Notes: a model not told the origin generated them from the letters alone. Shown: positions 8,809 through 19,843, counted from the stretch's first letter. The stretch: DNA of 64,000 bases from Luteimonas sp. YGD11-2 (GCF_004118975.1 NZ_CP035376.1:806001-870000); one strand, 5' to 3'. A program made the numbers and translations.

Positions 8809-9630
8809 TCAGTCGTCGTCGCGCGGCGCCAGCGCGTGGTTCAGCAGCGCGGCCAGGCGGCTGCCGGCCAGTGCGATCTGCTGTTCCGCCACCGGCCGCC
8901 AGGTGGCGATATAGCGGCCGTCGATCTTCGGCCGCGGCGGGTAGACACCGTCGGTGGTGGCGATGCGGCAGGCCCCTTCCGCCCAGCCGGCCGGGTCGCC
9001 GGCATCCGCCGCCATCGCGCCCTTGCCGGTCAGCCGCGCGCGCTGCGCCGCTTCGCTTTCCTGCATGTCGCGGAACAGTCCGCTGTCCCACAGCGAATGC
9101 AGGTTGGTGCCGCGGCCGTCGCGGGTGCCGTCGGGCTGGTTGATCTGCGTACTGTTGCCGCCGCGGTCGTGCGCGTAGCCCGCGTGCATCGGCTGGTGCA
9201 CGTCGCCGACGAAGTGGACCACGAACTTCAGCGCCTGGCGGCGCGCATCGACGGGCTGTCGGGTGTCGGCGAGGATCGCCGCCTGCGTACGGATCGCCTC
9301 GACCACGCAACCGCCGGAACGGCAGTGGCGGTCGGCGTCGTAGTTGCAGTCCTGCTCGGCGATGTTGACGTAGTGCCAGCTCGCGGAGCGGCGGCCGAGG
9401 TCGGGATCGTTGGCGCGCAGTTCGTCGGCCCAGGTGGCTACCCCGCCAAGCGTCGGTTCGGCCTCGCCCCGCAGCAGCGCGTCCACCTGTGCGCGGACCT
9501 GCGGCTGCAGCTGTGCTTCGGCGATATCGGCCACCAGCCGGTGGCCGCGCGGGCCCCAGGCGTAGGCGGGGGCGGAGGCCAGCACGAGGCCGGCGGCGAA
9601 GGTGGCGATGGCGAGAGCAGTCCGGGTCAT
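8809..9630 (-). CDS. S1/P1-type zinc nuclease, secreted
   Basis: Secreted single-strand nuclease/3'-nucleotidase. The 273-residue precursor has signal peptide MTRTALAIATFAAGLVLASAPAYA, leaving Trp as residue 1 of the mature enzyme; that Trp coordinates zinc in this family. The other expected ligands are visible: WGPRGH, WADELR, WHYVNI, HFVGDVHQPMH and NLHSLWD. An upstream in-frame extension to 9864 is rejected because only the 9630 start gives the signal peptide. Four Cys are consistent with disulfides. Confidence 0.93.
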   Translation of the reverse strand: MTRTALAIATFAAGLVLASAPAYAWGPRGHRLVADIAEAQLQPQVRAQVDALLRGEAEPTLGGVATWADELRANDPDLGRRSASWHYVNIAEQDCNYDADRHCRSGGCVVEAIRTQAAILADTRQPVDARRQALKFVVHFVGDVHQPMHAGYAHDRGGNSTQINQPDGTRDGRGTNLHSLWDSGLFRDMQESEAAQRARLTGKGAMAADAGDPAGWAEGACRIATTDGVYPPRPKIDGRYIATWRPVAEQQIALAGSRLAALLNHALAPRDDD

Positions 9631-9679
9631 GCCGGCAATTCTACCGGCATGACCCGCTGCACCCCTTGATCGGATCGGC

Positions 9680-10300
9680 TCAGAACCGGTGCACGTAGGC
9701 GGCGCCGTAGACCCAGGGGTCGATATTGGCGGTGCCGAGCCCGGCGCCATCCAGGCGCACGCTGCTGTCGATGTCGATCCAGCGCGCATCGATGCGGATC
9801 GCACCGCCGTTGCCGAGGCGGAAGTCCACGCCGGCATGCGCGGCCAGGCCCCAGGAATCGCCAAGCTCGAGGTCGGCGCCGGCCAGCGCGCCGCGGGTGT
9901 CCTCGCTGAAGAAGGTGGTGTAGTTCACGCCCAGGCCCAGCAACGGCGACACCGCGCCGCCATGGTTGAAGTGGTACTGCAGGCTCACCGTGGGCGGCAG
10001 GTGCTTCGTGGTGGCCACGGTGCCGAGGCCGTCGATGGCGATGTCGTGCTGGAACGGCAGTGCGGCCAGGACCTCGATGCCGAGGCCGTCGCGCACGAAA
10101 TACTCGAGCGCGATGGTCGGGCGCACGTTCGAATCCACCGACACCGGCAGGGTGCCGGCGGCGAGGGTGCCGTTGTCGGACTTCGGGTCGACGTTGTGCG
10201 CGCCGATGGCGACGGTCCAGTCGCCGGCGGTCTGGGCGGCGGCCGGCAGCGCGACGGTGGCGAGTGCGAGGGCAAGCAGGGAAAAGCGCGTGAATCGCAT
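9680..10300 (-). CDS. ompW: OmpW-family outer-membrane protein
   Basis: Eight-stranded outer-membrane barrel with a hydrophobic channel. The 206-residue precursor has a signal peptide ending PAAAQ, an early GDWTVAIGAHNVDPKSDNGTL, the family hallmark PTIALEYFVRDGLGIEVLAALPFQHDI, and HLPPTVSLQYHF; it ends in the C-terminal Phe (YVHRF) recognised by the BAM machine. A perfect FNR-type palindrome lies about 73 bases upstream, matching oxygen control of ompW known in enterobacteria. Confidence 0.93.
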   Translation of the reverse strand: MRFTRFSLLALALATVALPAAAQTAGDWTVAIGAHNVDPKSDNGTLAAGTLPVSVDSNVRPTIALEYFVRDGLGIEVLAALPFQHDIAIDGLGTVATTKHLPPTVSLQYHFNHGGAVSPLLGLGVNYTTFFSEDTRGALAGADLELGDSWGLAAHAGVDFRLGNGGAIRIDARWIDIDSSVRLDGAGLGTANIDPWVYGAAYVHRF

Positions 10301-10363
10301 GTGGGGGTCCGTTTCTTGTGGTGGTCAGGTACGGGCCCAGTGTCGGCATCCCGGGCACGGCAC

Positions 10364-11483
<1,120 letters not shown>

Positions 11484-11506
11484 TCGCCGGCCCAAGCGTA
11501 GCCCGG

Positions 11507-11535
11507 AGCCCCGCCACTGGCGGGGCTTCTTGTTT
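11507..11535 (+). terminator. Intrinsic terminator of gapA
   Basis: AGCCCCGCC (11507-11515) and GGCGGGGCT (11519-11527) form a perfect 9-bp stem with a 3-base loop, followed by TCTTGTTT. It isolates gapA from the DUF2339 gene. Confidence 0.88.
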
Positions 11536-11594
11536 GCGCGGACGGTTGGGTAAGGTGTGCGCTGCGCCGGCCGGCGCGAACGGATGCGCGAACG

Positions 11595-14285
11595 ATGGAA
11601 TTGCTGGTGCTGCTGGGTCTGGCGTTGCTGGCGGTGCCGGTGCTGCTGGTGGTGGCGCTCGTGAAGCTCTCGGGCCTGCGCCAGCGGGTGGTCGAGCTGG
11701 AGATCGCGGTCGACGCGTTGCGACGCGCCCCGGTGGCAACGTCGGCGCGCGCGGACTCCGCGTCGGCGGATGCGATGTCCCGCGTGGTCAGCCCGCCGCT
11801 GCGCGATGACGGCGCGCCGCGGCCCGCGTCCGTCGGGCCTGGCGTCGAAGCAGCGCCGGCGTCGGCATCGCAGCCGTATGCAGCGGTGGAACGCGGAACC
11901 GCCGGGCCGGTGCATCCCGCGCCCGCCGGCGAACTGCCGCCGCCGCGGACTCCGCCACCGCCCGCGCCCGCACCGCCAGGCATGGTCGAGCGTGCCGCGG
12001 CGGCCGTGCGGCGCTGGTTCACCACCGGCAATGTGCCGGTCAAGGTCGGCATGCTGGTGCTGCTTGCAGGCGTGGGCGCGCTCCTGAAGTACGCCAGCGA
12101 CCAGGGCTGGCTGGCGGTGCCGGTAAGCCTGCGGCTGGCGGGCGTCGCCGCGGCGGCCGTGGCCGGGCTGGTGTTCGGCTGGCGGCGTCGCGCGAGCCAT
12201 CGCAGCTTCGCGCTCAGCGTGCAGGGCGGGATGATCGGCATCCTGCTGCTGGTGGTGTTCGCGGCGTACCGGCAGTTCGATCTGTTGCCGCCGTCGCTGG
12301 CCTTTGCCGCGAGCGTGGTGCTGGTCGCGGCCACCGGTGTGCTTGCTGTGGCGCAGAACGCACGCGCACTGGCGGTGTTCGCCATCCTCGCCGGCTTCCT
12401 GGCACCGATCTGGCTGTCGACCGGCGGCGGCAACCACGTGGCGCTGTTCGCGTACTACGCGGTGCTCAATGCCGCGATCCTGGCAATCGCCCGGTTCCGT
12501 GCCTGGCGCGAACTCAACCTGCTCGGCTTCGCCTTCACCTTCGGCATCGCCACGCTGTGGGGCGTGCTGTCGTACGCACCTGCGCACTACGCCTCGGCGC
12601 AATCGTTCCTCGCGCTGTTCTTCGCGTTCTACCTGCTGATCCCGCTGCTGTACGCACGCCGTCGCGCACCCGCGCGGCGCGACATCGTCGATGGCGCACT
12701 GGTGTTCGGCACGCCGCTGGTGGCGTTTTCGCTGCAGGCGGGACTGTTGCACGACCGCACGATGGCGCTGGCCCTGTGCGCGCTCGGTCTCGGCGCGCTG
12801 TACGCGATGCTTGCACGCGCGCTGCTGCAGCGGCCGGGACATGCGGTGCTGGTGCAGTCCTACGCGCTGCTGGCGGTCGGCTTCGCCACCCTGGCGGTTC
12901 CGCTGGCGCTGTCCGCGCAGGCCACCGCCTGCGTGTTCGCGCTGGAAGGCGCGGCGCTGGTGTGGCTGGGGTTACGCCAGCAGCGGCGCTGGCCGCAGGT
13001 GTCCGGCGTGGGCCTGCAGCTCGCCGCGGCGGTGGCGTACATGCTGGCGGGACCGTTGCCGATCGGCGCGGTGGTCATGCCCTTCGCCCACGGCCGGTTC
13101 GCCGGCGGGATGCTGATCGCGGTGGCGGGACTGGCCACCGCGTGGTCCTTCCGGCAAGCCGGGTCGAGGTCGCTGGCCGGCATTGCCTACGGATGGGGGC
13201 TGGCGTGGTGGCTGGGCGCCTGGACCGCGGAGCTGCTGCGGGTGGCACCTGCGGCAATGGAGCCGGACCTGCTGCTGGTACTGGCCATCGGCAGCGGCTG
13301 GCTTGCGGCCGAACTGCATCGTCGCCGGCCGGAGCGCATGCTCGCCGCCACGTTCTTCGCCGCGTTGCTGGCGGCGGTGCCGCTTGCGCTGTGGCAGTCG
13401 TCGGTGCATGCGCAGCCGTTCGCCGGCCATGGGGCATGGGCGTGGGCGGTGTTCGTGATCTGCGGGTTGCGTGGGCTGGCCTGCCTGCGCAGCGGCGATG
13501 CGTCGATCGCACGGGCGGCGCAGTTCGCATGGTGGCTGTTGTGGCCACTGCTGCTGTCGCTGCTGGGCAGCTGGCTGGCCGGGCGTTTCGGGCTGGGGGC
13601 GGGCTGGTGGTCGCTGGCGGTGGTGGCGCCATGGCTGCTGGTCACTGCGCTGGCGCTGTGGCGGTGGACATGGCTCGCCCGTCCGCTGGGCGATGCGTTC
13701 ATGCCTGTGCGCGGGGCGTTGCTGTGCACCTTCCAGGTCCTGCTGCTGCTGTGGTGGCTGCCGGCGCTGCGCAGTGCCGGCGATGCCTCGCCGCTGCCGT
13801 GGCTGGCGGTGCTCAATCCGCTGGACCTCGCCCAGTTCGCGGTGCTGGCGCTGCTTGCGCGCTGGCTGTGGTCGGAAGATGCACCTGATGCATGGACGCG
13901 CCATCGCCTGCCGTTGCTGGCCGCGGCGGGCTTCCTGCTGCTGACCGCGATCACCCTGCGCGGCGCCCATCACTGGGGCGGGGTGGCGTGGGATGCGGGG
14001 CTGCCGTCGAGTGGCCTCGCACAGGCCGCGCTCACCGTGGTCTGGAGCGTGCTCGGCGTGCTGGGCTGGGTGCTGGGCTCGCGGCGTGGCCATCGGGCGC
14101 TGTGGCTGGCCGGTGCACTGCTGATGGCGGTGGTGCTGGCCAAGCTGGTGCTGGTCGACCGCGGGCACCTGGGCAACCTGTGGGGTATCGCCTCGTTCAT
14201 CGCCTACGGGCTGCTGTGCACGGTGGTCGGCTTCTTCGCGCCGGCGCCGCCGCGCGCCGTCCACGCCACGGAGCAACCCGCATGA
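11595..14285 (+). CDS. DUF2339-type polytopic membrane protein
   Basis: An 896-residue integral membrane protein. It starts with one hydrophobic helix, a short coiled stretch (LRQRVVELEIAVDALRR) and a Pro/Ala-rich linker (about residues 60-135), then WFTTGNVPVKVGMLVLLAGVGALLKYASD, the conserved entry to the DUF2339 membrane domain, and roughly 20 or more further hydrophobic segments. Function is unknown. The stop overlaps the start of the next gene (ATGA), a DUF3999 protein, and the two families are commonly paired, suggesting a shared envelope complex. No Shine-Dalgarno is obvious at the chosen ATG. Confidence 0.85.
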   Translation: MELLVLLGLALLAVPVLLVVALVKLSGLRQRVVELEIAVDALRRAPVATSARADSASADAMSRVVSPPLRDDGAPRPASVGPGVEAAPASASQPYAAVERGTAGPVHPAPAGELPPPRTPPPPAPAPPGMVERAAAAVRRWFTTGNVPVKVGMLVLLAGVGALLKYASDQGWLAVPVSLRLAGVAAAAVAGLVFGWRRRASHRSFALSVQGGMIGILLLVVFAAYRQFDLLPPSLAFAASVVLVAATGVLAVAQNARALAVFAILAGFLAPIWLSTGGGNHVALFAYYAVLNAAILAIARFRAWRELNLLGFAFTFGIATLWGVLSYAPAHYASAQSFLALFFAFYLLIPLLYARRRAPARRDIVDGALVFGTPLVAFSLQAGLLHDRTMALALCALGLGALYAMLARALLQRPGHAVLVQSYALLAVGFATLAVPLALSAQATACVFALEGAALVWLGLRQQRRWPQVSGVGLQLAAAVAYMLAGPLPIGAVVMPFAHGRFAGGMLIAVAGLATAWSFRQAGSRSLAGIAYGWGLAWWLGAWTAELLRVAPAAMEPDLLLVLAIGSGWLAAELHRRRPERMLAATFFAALLAAVPLALWQSSVHAQPFAGHGAWAWAVFVICGLRGLACLRSGDASIARAAQFAWWLLWPLLLSLLGSWLAGRFGLGAGWWSLAVVAPWLLVTALALWRWTWLARPLGDAFMPVRGALLCTFQVLLLLWWLPALRSAGDASPLPWLAVLNPLDLAQFAVLALLARWLWSEDAPDAWTRHRLPLLAAAGFLLLTAITLRGAHHWGGVAWDAGLPSSGLAQAALTVVWSVLGVLGWVLGSRRGHRALWLAGALLMAVVLAKLVLVDRGHLGNLWGIASFIAYGLLCTVVGFFAPAPPRAVHATEQPA

Positions 14286-15634
14286 TCCGCTGCATCACCC
14301 GCTGTGCCGCCGCCTTCGCGGTGCTGGTCCCCCTGGCCACCGCCGGCGCGCAGCCGCTGGATGCCGATTACGGTTGGCAGTGGCCACTGTCGCTGTCGAG
14401 CGGCGATGCCGGCGCCTACCGCGTGGAGCTGACGCCCGGTATCTATGCCGCCGCGTGGTCGCCAACGCTCGCCGATGTGGTGGTGGTCAACGGCGACGGC
14501 CATGCGGTGCCGGCGACACTGGTGCCGGCGGCCGTCGACGATCGCCCGCTGCTGCACGAACTGCCGTGGTTCCCGCTGCCTGCAGACCGCGCGCAGCGCG
14601 ACATCGCCGCGATCAGCGAGATCGCCAGCGACGGCCGCCTGCGGCGCGTCGAACTGCGCGTCACGCCGGATGCCGCCACCGCGTGGCTGCTCGATGCCAG
14701 CCAGTCCGACGGCCCGCTGCACGCGCTGCGGCTGTCGTGGGCGGACGACCAGGTCCCGTTCGAACAGGTCTTCCGCGTGGATGCATCGGATGACCTGCGC
14801 CAGTGGACGTCCGTGCAGCCGGAGGGACGGGTGTTCGACCTGCGCCGCGATGATGCCCGCCTGGTGCAGGGACGGATCGCCTTCGTCGCGCCCATGCGGT
14901 CAAGCTATCTGCGGCTGGTCCCGCTGCGCGCAACCATGCCCGCGCTGCAGCTCACCGGCGTGCAGGCGGAGACGCGCCCGCCGCTGGCGGCGGCGTCCTG
15001 GCAGTGGCGCCGGCTGGAACCCGTGCAGGTGCGGCGCGATGGCCGCGACGGCTACGAGTACCGCCTCGACGGCCGCTACCCGGTGACCCGCGCGGACCTC
15101 GCCACGGCGGGACACGCGGGCAGCCGCTGGACCCTGTCGGTACGCGATCACGACGATGCACCGTGGCGCGTGGTGGCCGCGGACTGGGTCGCGTTCCGGC
15201 TCGGCGGGGATCCGGCCACGCGCTCGCTGCCGCGCGAGCTGCCGACGGTGATGCGCGACCGCATCTGGCGGCTGGAGCCGCAGGCCCCGGTGGCCGCGCC
15301 GCCCGCGTTGCTGCTGGGCTACCGTCCGGAGGCGCTGGTGTTCGTGGCGGAAGGCTCCGCGCCGTTCGCCGTGTATGCGGGCAGCGCACGCGCGGCGCGC
15401 GTCGCGGCCCCGGTCGGGCAGGTGCTGGAGGTCCTGCGCAGGCGCCACGGCGCGGGATGGCAGCCGGCGACGGCGGTGCCTGGCGCGCGCGTCGACCTGG
15501 CCGGCGAGGATGCGCTCCGGCCCGTACGCGACTGGACCACCTGGGTGCTGTGGGCGGTGCTGCTGGCGGGCGTGGCGGTGGTCGCCGGCTTCGCGGTCAG
15601 CCTGCTGCGTCGCCGTCCGGCCCCTTCGCAATAG
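14282..15634 (+). CDS. DUF3999-type periplasmic/membrane protein
   Basis: 450 residues: a signal peptide (MIRCITRCAAAFAVLVPLATAGAQ), a large beta-rich periplasmic part with DYGWQWPLSLSSGDAGAYRVELTPGIYAAA near the start, and one C-terminal transmembrane helix (WVLWAVLLAGVAVVAGFAVSLL) followed by a basic tail. This layout is that of DUF3999. No enzymatic motif is seen. It is translationally coupled to the DUF2339 gene by an ATGA overlap, so both products probably act together at the inner membrane. Confidence 0.85.
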   Translation: MIRCITRCAAAFAVLVPLATAGAQPLDADYGWQWPLSLSSGDAGAYRVELTPGIYAAAWSPTLADVVVVNGDGHAVPATLVPAAVDDRPLLHELPWFPLPADRAQRDIAAISEIASDGRLRRVELRVTPDAATAWLLDASQSDGPLHALRLSWADDQVPFEQVFRVDASDDLRQWTSVQPEGRVFDLRRDDARLVQGRIAFVAPMRSSYLRLVPLRATMPALQLTGVQAETRPPLAAASWQWRRLEPVQVRRDGRDGYEYRLDGRYPVTRADLATAGHAGSRWTLSVRDHDDAPWRVVAADWVAFRLGGDPATRSLPRELPTVMRDRIWRLEPQAPVAAPPALLLGYRPEALVFVAEGSAPFAVYAGSARAARVAAPVGQVLEVLRRRHGAGWQPATAVPGARVDLAGEDALRPVRDWTTWVLWAVLLAGVAVVAGFAVSLLRRRPAPSQ

Positions 15635-15641
15635 CGCAGCC

Positions 15642-15677
15642 GCCGGCACGGCGGGCGCCGGGCATCGCCGTGCCGGC
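15642..15677. repeat. 12-bp inverted repeat between DUF3999 and pgk genes
   Basis: GCCGGCACGGCG (15642-15653) and CGCCGTGCCGGC (15666-15677) are perfect complements around a 12-base loop. It starts 8 bases after the DUF3999 stop. There is no U-run after it, so it may be a Rho-linked or mRNA-stabilising hairpin rather than a classical terminator. Confidence 0.65.
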
Positions 15678-15734
15678 AGTGCGGACGGGCGCGACCACCT
15701 TCACGCGAGGCCGGCGGGGCGATCCCGCTCCGGT

Positions 15735-15763
15735 TTGCCCCCCTGTGCGCACAGGCCGACAAT
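15735..15763 (+). promoter_or_regulatory. Putative sigma70 promoter of pgk
   Basis: TTGCCC (15735-15740) and GACAAT (15758-15763) are separated by 17 bases, 4 of 6 matches each. Predicted start near 15770 gives a 5' leader of about 70 bases. The -10 block resembles that of tkt. Confidence 0.45.
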
Positions 15764-15840
15764 AGCGCGCTGCCGACGCCGGTCCGGCCCGTCCAGGGTC
15801 GCCACGTCGGCGCTTCCTTCCTGAGCGAGTCTTGCGTCCC

Positions 15841-17013
15841 ATGTCCATCCTGCGAATGACCGACCTCGACCTGACCGGCAAGCGTGTGCTGGTGAGGCAG
15901 GACCTCAACGTCCCGATCGAGGACGGCCGCATCACGTCCGACCAGCGCATCGTCGCATCGCTGCCCACCCTCAAGCACGCGCTGGACCAGGGCGCGGCGG
16001 TGATGGTGATGTCCCATCTCGGCCGCCCGACCGAGGGCAGCTGGAGCGAGGCCGACTCGCTGGCGCCGGTGGCCGCGCACCTGGGCAGGCTGATCAGGCG
16101 CGAGGTGCGGCTGGTGCGCGACTGGGTCGATGGCGTCGACGTGCAGCCCGGCGAACTGGTGATGCTGGAGAACTGCCGCATGAACGTCGGCGAGAAGGCC
16201 GACGACGAAGCGCTGGCACGCAGGTACGCCGCGCTGTGCGACGTGTATGTCATGGATGCCTTCGGCACCGCGCACCGCGCGCAGGCCTCCACCCATGGCG
16301 CGATCCGCTTCGCGCCGGTGGCCGCGGGCGGCCCGCTGCTGATGGCCGAACTCGACGCACTCGGCCGTGCGCTCGGCGACCCCGCGCGACCGCTGCTGGC
16401 CATCGTCGGCGGCAGCAAGGTGTCGACCAAGCTGGAGCTGCTGACCAACCTCGTCGGTGAAGTGGACCAGCTGATCGTCGGTGGCGGCATCGCCAACACC
16501 TTCATCGCTGCGCAGGGCTATGCCGTCGGCAAGTCGCTGCACGAGCCCGACCTGCTCGACACCGCGCGCCGGATCCTCGCCGAGGCCAAGGCCAAGGGCG
16601 CCGAGATCCCGATCCCGCTGGACGTGGTGGTGGCGCGCGAGTTCAGCGCCAGCGCCGAGGCGGTGGTGAAGCCGGTGGATGCGGTGGCCGCCGACGAGAT
16701 GATCCTCGACATCGGCCCGAAGACCGCCAGGCACTACGCGCAGCTGCTGGGCGAGTCCGGCACGGTGGTGTGGAACGGCCCGGTCGGCGTGTTCGAGTTC
16801 GATGCCTTCGCCCGCGGCACCGAGGCGGTGGCGCGTGCAATCGCGCGCTGCCATGCGTTCTCGATCGCCGGAGGCGGCGACACCATCGCCGCCATCGACA
16901 AGTTCGGCATCGCCGGCGACATCGGCTACATCTCCACCGGCGGCGGCGCGTTCCTCGAGTTCCTCGAAGGCAAGACCCTGCCGGCGGTGGCCGCGCTGCG
17001 CAGCCGCGGCTGA
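15841..17013 (+). CDS. pgk: Phosphoglycerate kinase
   Basis: Transfers phosphate between 1,3-bisphosphoglycerate and ADP in glycolysis. The 390-residue product shows the substrate-binding [37 protein letters not shown] and the nucleotide site [11 protein letters not shown] ... [12 protein letters not shown] ... [15 protein letters not shown] chose ATG 15841 ([16 protein letters not shown]); a TTG three codons earlier and an ATG at 15856 are alternatives. It stands between the DUF2339/DUF3999 pair and pyk. Confidence 0.97.
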   Translation: MSILRMTDLDLTGKRVLVRQDLNVPIEDGRITSDQRIVASLPTLKHALDQGAAVMVMSHLGRPTEGSWSEADSLAPVAAHLGRLIRREVRLVRDWVDGVDVQPGELVMLENCRMNVGEKADDEALARRYAALCDVYVMDAFGTAHRAQASTHGAIRFAPVAAGGPLLMAELDALGRALGDPARPLLAIVGGSKVSTKLELLTNLVGEVDQLIVGGGIANTFIAAQGYAVGKSLHEPDLLDTARRILAEAKAKGAEIPIPLDVVVAREFSASAEAVVKPVDAVAADEMILDIGPKTARHYAQLLGESGTVVWNGPVGVFEFDAFARGTEAVARAIARCHAFSIAGGGDTIAAIDKFGIAGDIGYISTGGGAFLEFLEGKTLPAVAALRSRG

Positions 17014-17161
17014 CCGCATCGGGGCCCGCCCGCGTGCGCGTGGGCCGGGCTCCGACGGCCCGGTGCGGCGTGCCGCGCCGGATCGGGCAGGGCACCGCAC
17101 TACCGCGTGAACGCGCTATGTTTGCGTTCACATTTCAAGCCCAGCCTCATTGCGAGCTTCC

Positions 17162-18625
17162 ATGGACCACCGCCGCCGCACCCGCATCCTTGCCACCCTT
17201 GGCCCCGCCACCGACCCGCCCGGCGTCCTCGATGCCATCCTGCGTGCCGGCGTCGATGTGGTCCGGCTGAACTTCTCGCATGGCGATCCCGCCTCGCAGA
17301 AGGCGCGCGCGCAGGCGGTGCGCGAGGCGGCGGCACGGGTCGGCACGGAGGTCGGCATCCTCGCCGACCTGCCGGGGCCCAAGATCCGCATCGAGCGCTT
17401 CGAACAGGGCCGCGTGCAGCTGCGCGCCGGCGAGCGCTTCGACCTGGTGGCCAGCGACGACGCCGGCCCCGGCACCGTGCACGAGGTCGGCGTGAGCTAT
17501 CTCGGCCTGCCCGATGACCTCAATGCCGGCGACGTGCTGCTGCTCGACGACGGCCTGATGCAGCTGCGGGTGGAGTCCATCGACGGCCCTCGCATCGTGA
17601 CCACCGTGCTCAACGATGGCGCACTGTCCGACCGCAAGGGGCTCAACCGCCTCGGCGGCGGGCTGTCGCTGGGCGCACTCACCGACCACGACCGCGCGCT
17701 GATCAGCGTGGCTGCCGAGCTCGACGTCGACTTCATCGCGGTGTCGTTCTGCCGCAACGCCGCCGACATGGAAGAGGCGCGCGCGCTGGCGCGTGCCGCC
17801 GGCAGCGATGCCGCGCTGGTGTCGAAGATCGAGCGCGCGGAGGCGATCGAGAACCTCGGCGAGATCATCGATGCCAGCGACGTGGTGATGGTCGCGCGCG
17901 GCGACCTCGGCGTGGAGATCGGCGATGCCGAGCTGCCGGGCCTGCAGAAGAAGATCATCCGCGAGTCGCTGGCCCGCGACCGCGTGGTGATCACCGCCAC
18001 GCAGATGCTGCAGTCGATGGTGGAGTCGCCGATCCCCACCCGCGCCGAAGTGCTGGACGTGGCCAACGCGGTCATCGACGGCACCGACGCGGTGATGCTG
18101 TCGGCCGAGACCGCGGCCGGCAACTTCCCGGTGCGCGCGGTCGAGGCGATGGCGCGCATCTGCCTCGGTGCCGAGCGCCAGTTCAACCACGACACCAATT
18201 TCGAGCAGGCGCAGCGCAACCTCGAGCGTGCCGACCAGGCGATCGCGATGGCGGCGATGTTCCTGACCGAGCACATCGGCGTGCGCGCGATCGTGGCGAT
18301 GACCGAATCCGGCGGCACCGCGCGCTTCCTGTCGCGGTTCCGTTCCAACGCACCGGTGTACGCGTTCTCGCGCCACCCGGGTGCGCGCCGGCGCATGCGG
18401 CTGATGCGCGACGTGTTCGCGTTCGACTACGACAGCCGCGGGCAGACCCCGCGCGAAGCCGCGCGCGGCAGCATCCAGCAGCTGGTCGAGGCCGGCATGC
18501 TCGAGTGCCGTGACCGGGTGGTGTTCACCAGCGGCGAGCACATGGAAACCCACGGCGCCACCAACACGCTGCGGCTTCTGCGGGTGGGCGAGCAGGGCCG
18601 CGCCGAAGGTCTGGGCGAGCTGTAG
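17162..18625 (+). CDS. pyk: Pyruvate kinase
   Basis: Forms pyruvate and ATP from PEP, the last glycolytic step. 487 residues with RRRTRILATLGPATD, VVRLNFSHG, LPGPKIRIERF, VSKIERAEAIENL (catalytic Lys/Glu), MVARGDLGVEIG and ATQMLQSM, covering barrel, B-domain and effector domain. Length fits the type II (pykA-like) enzymes, but I cannot say which allosteric effector is used. Start chosen at MDHRRRTRI; the four preceding codons begin with TTG and lack a Shine-Dalgarno. Confidence 0.96.
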   Translation: MDHRRRTRILATLGPATDPPGVLDAILRAGVDVVRLNFSHGDPASQKARAQAVREAAARVGTEVGILADLPGPKIRIERFEQGRVQLRAGERFDLVASDDAGPGTVHEVGVSYLGLPDDLNAGDVLLLDDGLMQLRVESIDGPRIVTTVLNDGALSDRKGLNRLGGGLSLGALTDHDRALISVAAELDVDFIAVSFCRNAADMEEARALARAAGSDAALVSKIERAEAIENLGEIIDASDVVMVARGDLGVEIGDAELPGLQKKIIRESLARDRVVITATQMLQSMVESPIPTRAEVLDVANAVIDGTDAVMLSAETAAGNFPVRAVEAMARICLGAERQFNHDTNFEQAQRNLERADQAIAMAAMFLTEHIGVRAIVAMTESGGTARFLSRFRSNAPVYAFSRHPGARRRMRLMRDVFAFDYDSRGQTPREAARGSIQQLVEAGMLECRDRVVFTSGEHMETHGATNTLRLLRVGEQGRAEGLGEL

Positions 18626-18687
18626 GGCATCTGCGCCGCGGCGCGCCTGCGCGGCCGCCGCCACCCGGGGGCGCAAGGGGCGCGGGC

Positions 18688-18693
18688 TATACT
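18688..18693 (+). promoter_or_regulatory. Putative -10 element of the class I aldolase gene
   Basis: TATACT, 5 of 6 to consensus, 34 bases before the ATG at 18727. No good -35 at 16-18 bases. Confidence 0.4.
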
Positions 18694-18726
18694 CCGCGGC
18701 CCTGACGCCCTGCCGGAAACGCCCCC

Positions 18727-19734
18727 ATGAGCATCGAACAGCTTGCCGAAACCGCCCAGGCGATGGTCGCCCCCGGCAAGGGCATCATCGCCATCGACGA
18801 GTCCAACGGCACGATCGGCAAGCGCTTCGAGGCCGTGGGCATCGCCAACAGCGAGGACAACCGCCGCGCCTACCGCGAGATGCTGTTGACCACGCCGAAG
18901 CTCGGCGAGCACATCAGCGGCGCCATCCTGTTCGACGAGACACTGCGCCAGTCCACCCGCGACGGCGTGCCGTTCGCCCGGGTGATGCGCAACGCCGGGA
19001 TCATCCCGGGCATCAAGGTCGACCGGGGCACCCAGCCGCTGGCCGGCTTCCCGGGTGAAGTGGTGACCGAAGGTCTCGACGGATTGCGCGAGCGCCTGCG
19101 CGAGTACTACCGGCTCGGTGCGCGCTTCGCCAAGTGGCGCGCGGTGATCCACATCGGCGAGGACATGCCGTCGGGCACCTGCATCGAGGTCAACACCCAT
19201 GCGCTGGCACGCTATGCCGCGCTGTGCCAGGAAAACGGCCTGGTGCCGATGGTCGAGCCGGAAGTGCTGATGGACGGCGACCATGACATCGAGACCTGCT
19301 ACGAGGTCTCCGAGGTGGTGCTGCGTTCGCTGTTCGATGCGCTCTACAACCAGAGCGTGATGCTCGAGGGCACCATCCTCAAGGCATCGATGGTGCTGCC
19401 GGGCAAGGGCTGCGACGAGCAGGTGGCGGTGGACGAGGTGGCTTCGTCGACGCTGATGTGCCTGAAGTCGGCGGTGCCGGCGATCCTGCCGGGCATCGTG
19501 TTCCTGTCCGGCGGGCAGTCCGACGAGGACGCCACCGCGCATCTGGACGCCATGAACCGGATGGGTCCGAACCCCTGGCCGCTGTCGTTCTCCTACGGCC
19601 GCGCGATGCAGCAGGCGGCGCTGAAGCTGTGGGCGCAGGACCCGGCCAGCAATGTCGCGCGCGCGCAGCAGACGGTATACGCGCGGGCCCGCGACAATGG
19701 CCTCGCCGCACTGGGCGAGTGGACGCCTGCGTAA
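18727..19734 (+). CDS. Fructose-bisphosphate aldolase class I
   Basis: Cleaves fructose-1,6-bisphosphate through a Schiff-base lysine. The 335-residue protein follows the animal/plant-type class I pattern: GKGIIAIDESNGTIGKRF, ILFDETLRQ, GIKVDRG, KWRAVI, VPMVEPEVLMDGDH and the Schiff-base site TILKASMVLPGK (Lys near residue 220), then LSGGQSDEDATAHLDAMN and LSFSYGRAMQ. It is a metal-independent enzyme and ends the glycolytic run. Confidence 0.96.
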   Translation: MSIEQLAETAQAMVAPGKGIIAIDESNGTIGKRFEAVGIANSEDNRRAYREMLLTTPKLGEHISGAILFDETLRQSTRDGVPFARVMRNAGIIPGIKVDRGTQPLAGFPGEVVTEGLDGLRERLREYYRLGARFAKWRAVIHIGEDMPSGTCIEVNTHALARYAALCQENGLVPMVEPEVLMDGDHDIETCYEVSEVVLRSLFDALYNQSVMLEGTILKASMVLPGKGCDEQVAVDEVASSTLMCLKSAVPAILPGIVFLSGGQSDEDATAHLDAMNRMGPNPWPLSFSYGRAMQQAALKLWAQDPASNVARAQQTVYARARDNGLAALGEWTPA

Positions 19735-19843
19735 GGCGGGCGGGCCGCGCCGCGCGGTGGCCCGGGTGGTTCGACGCCTCGCCTGAGGCGCGCGCGACCG
19801 CCTCGGCCCCGCATGGCGACCCTGCCATCATCGCGGGCGCGCT

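Noticed and set aside
9650..9680. Second FNR-like site between the nuclease and ompW genes
   Set aside because: TTGATCGGATCGG matches only one half-site and lies downstream of ompW.
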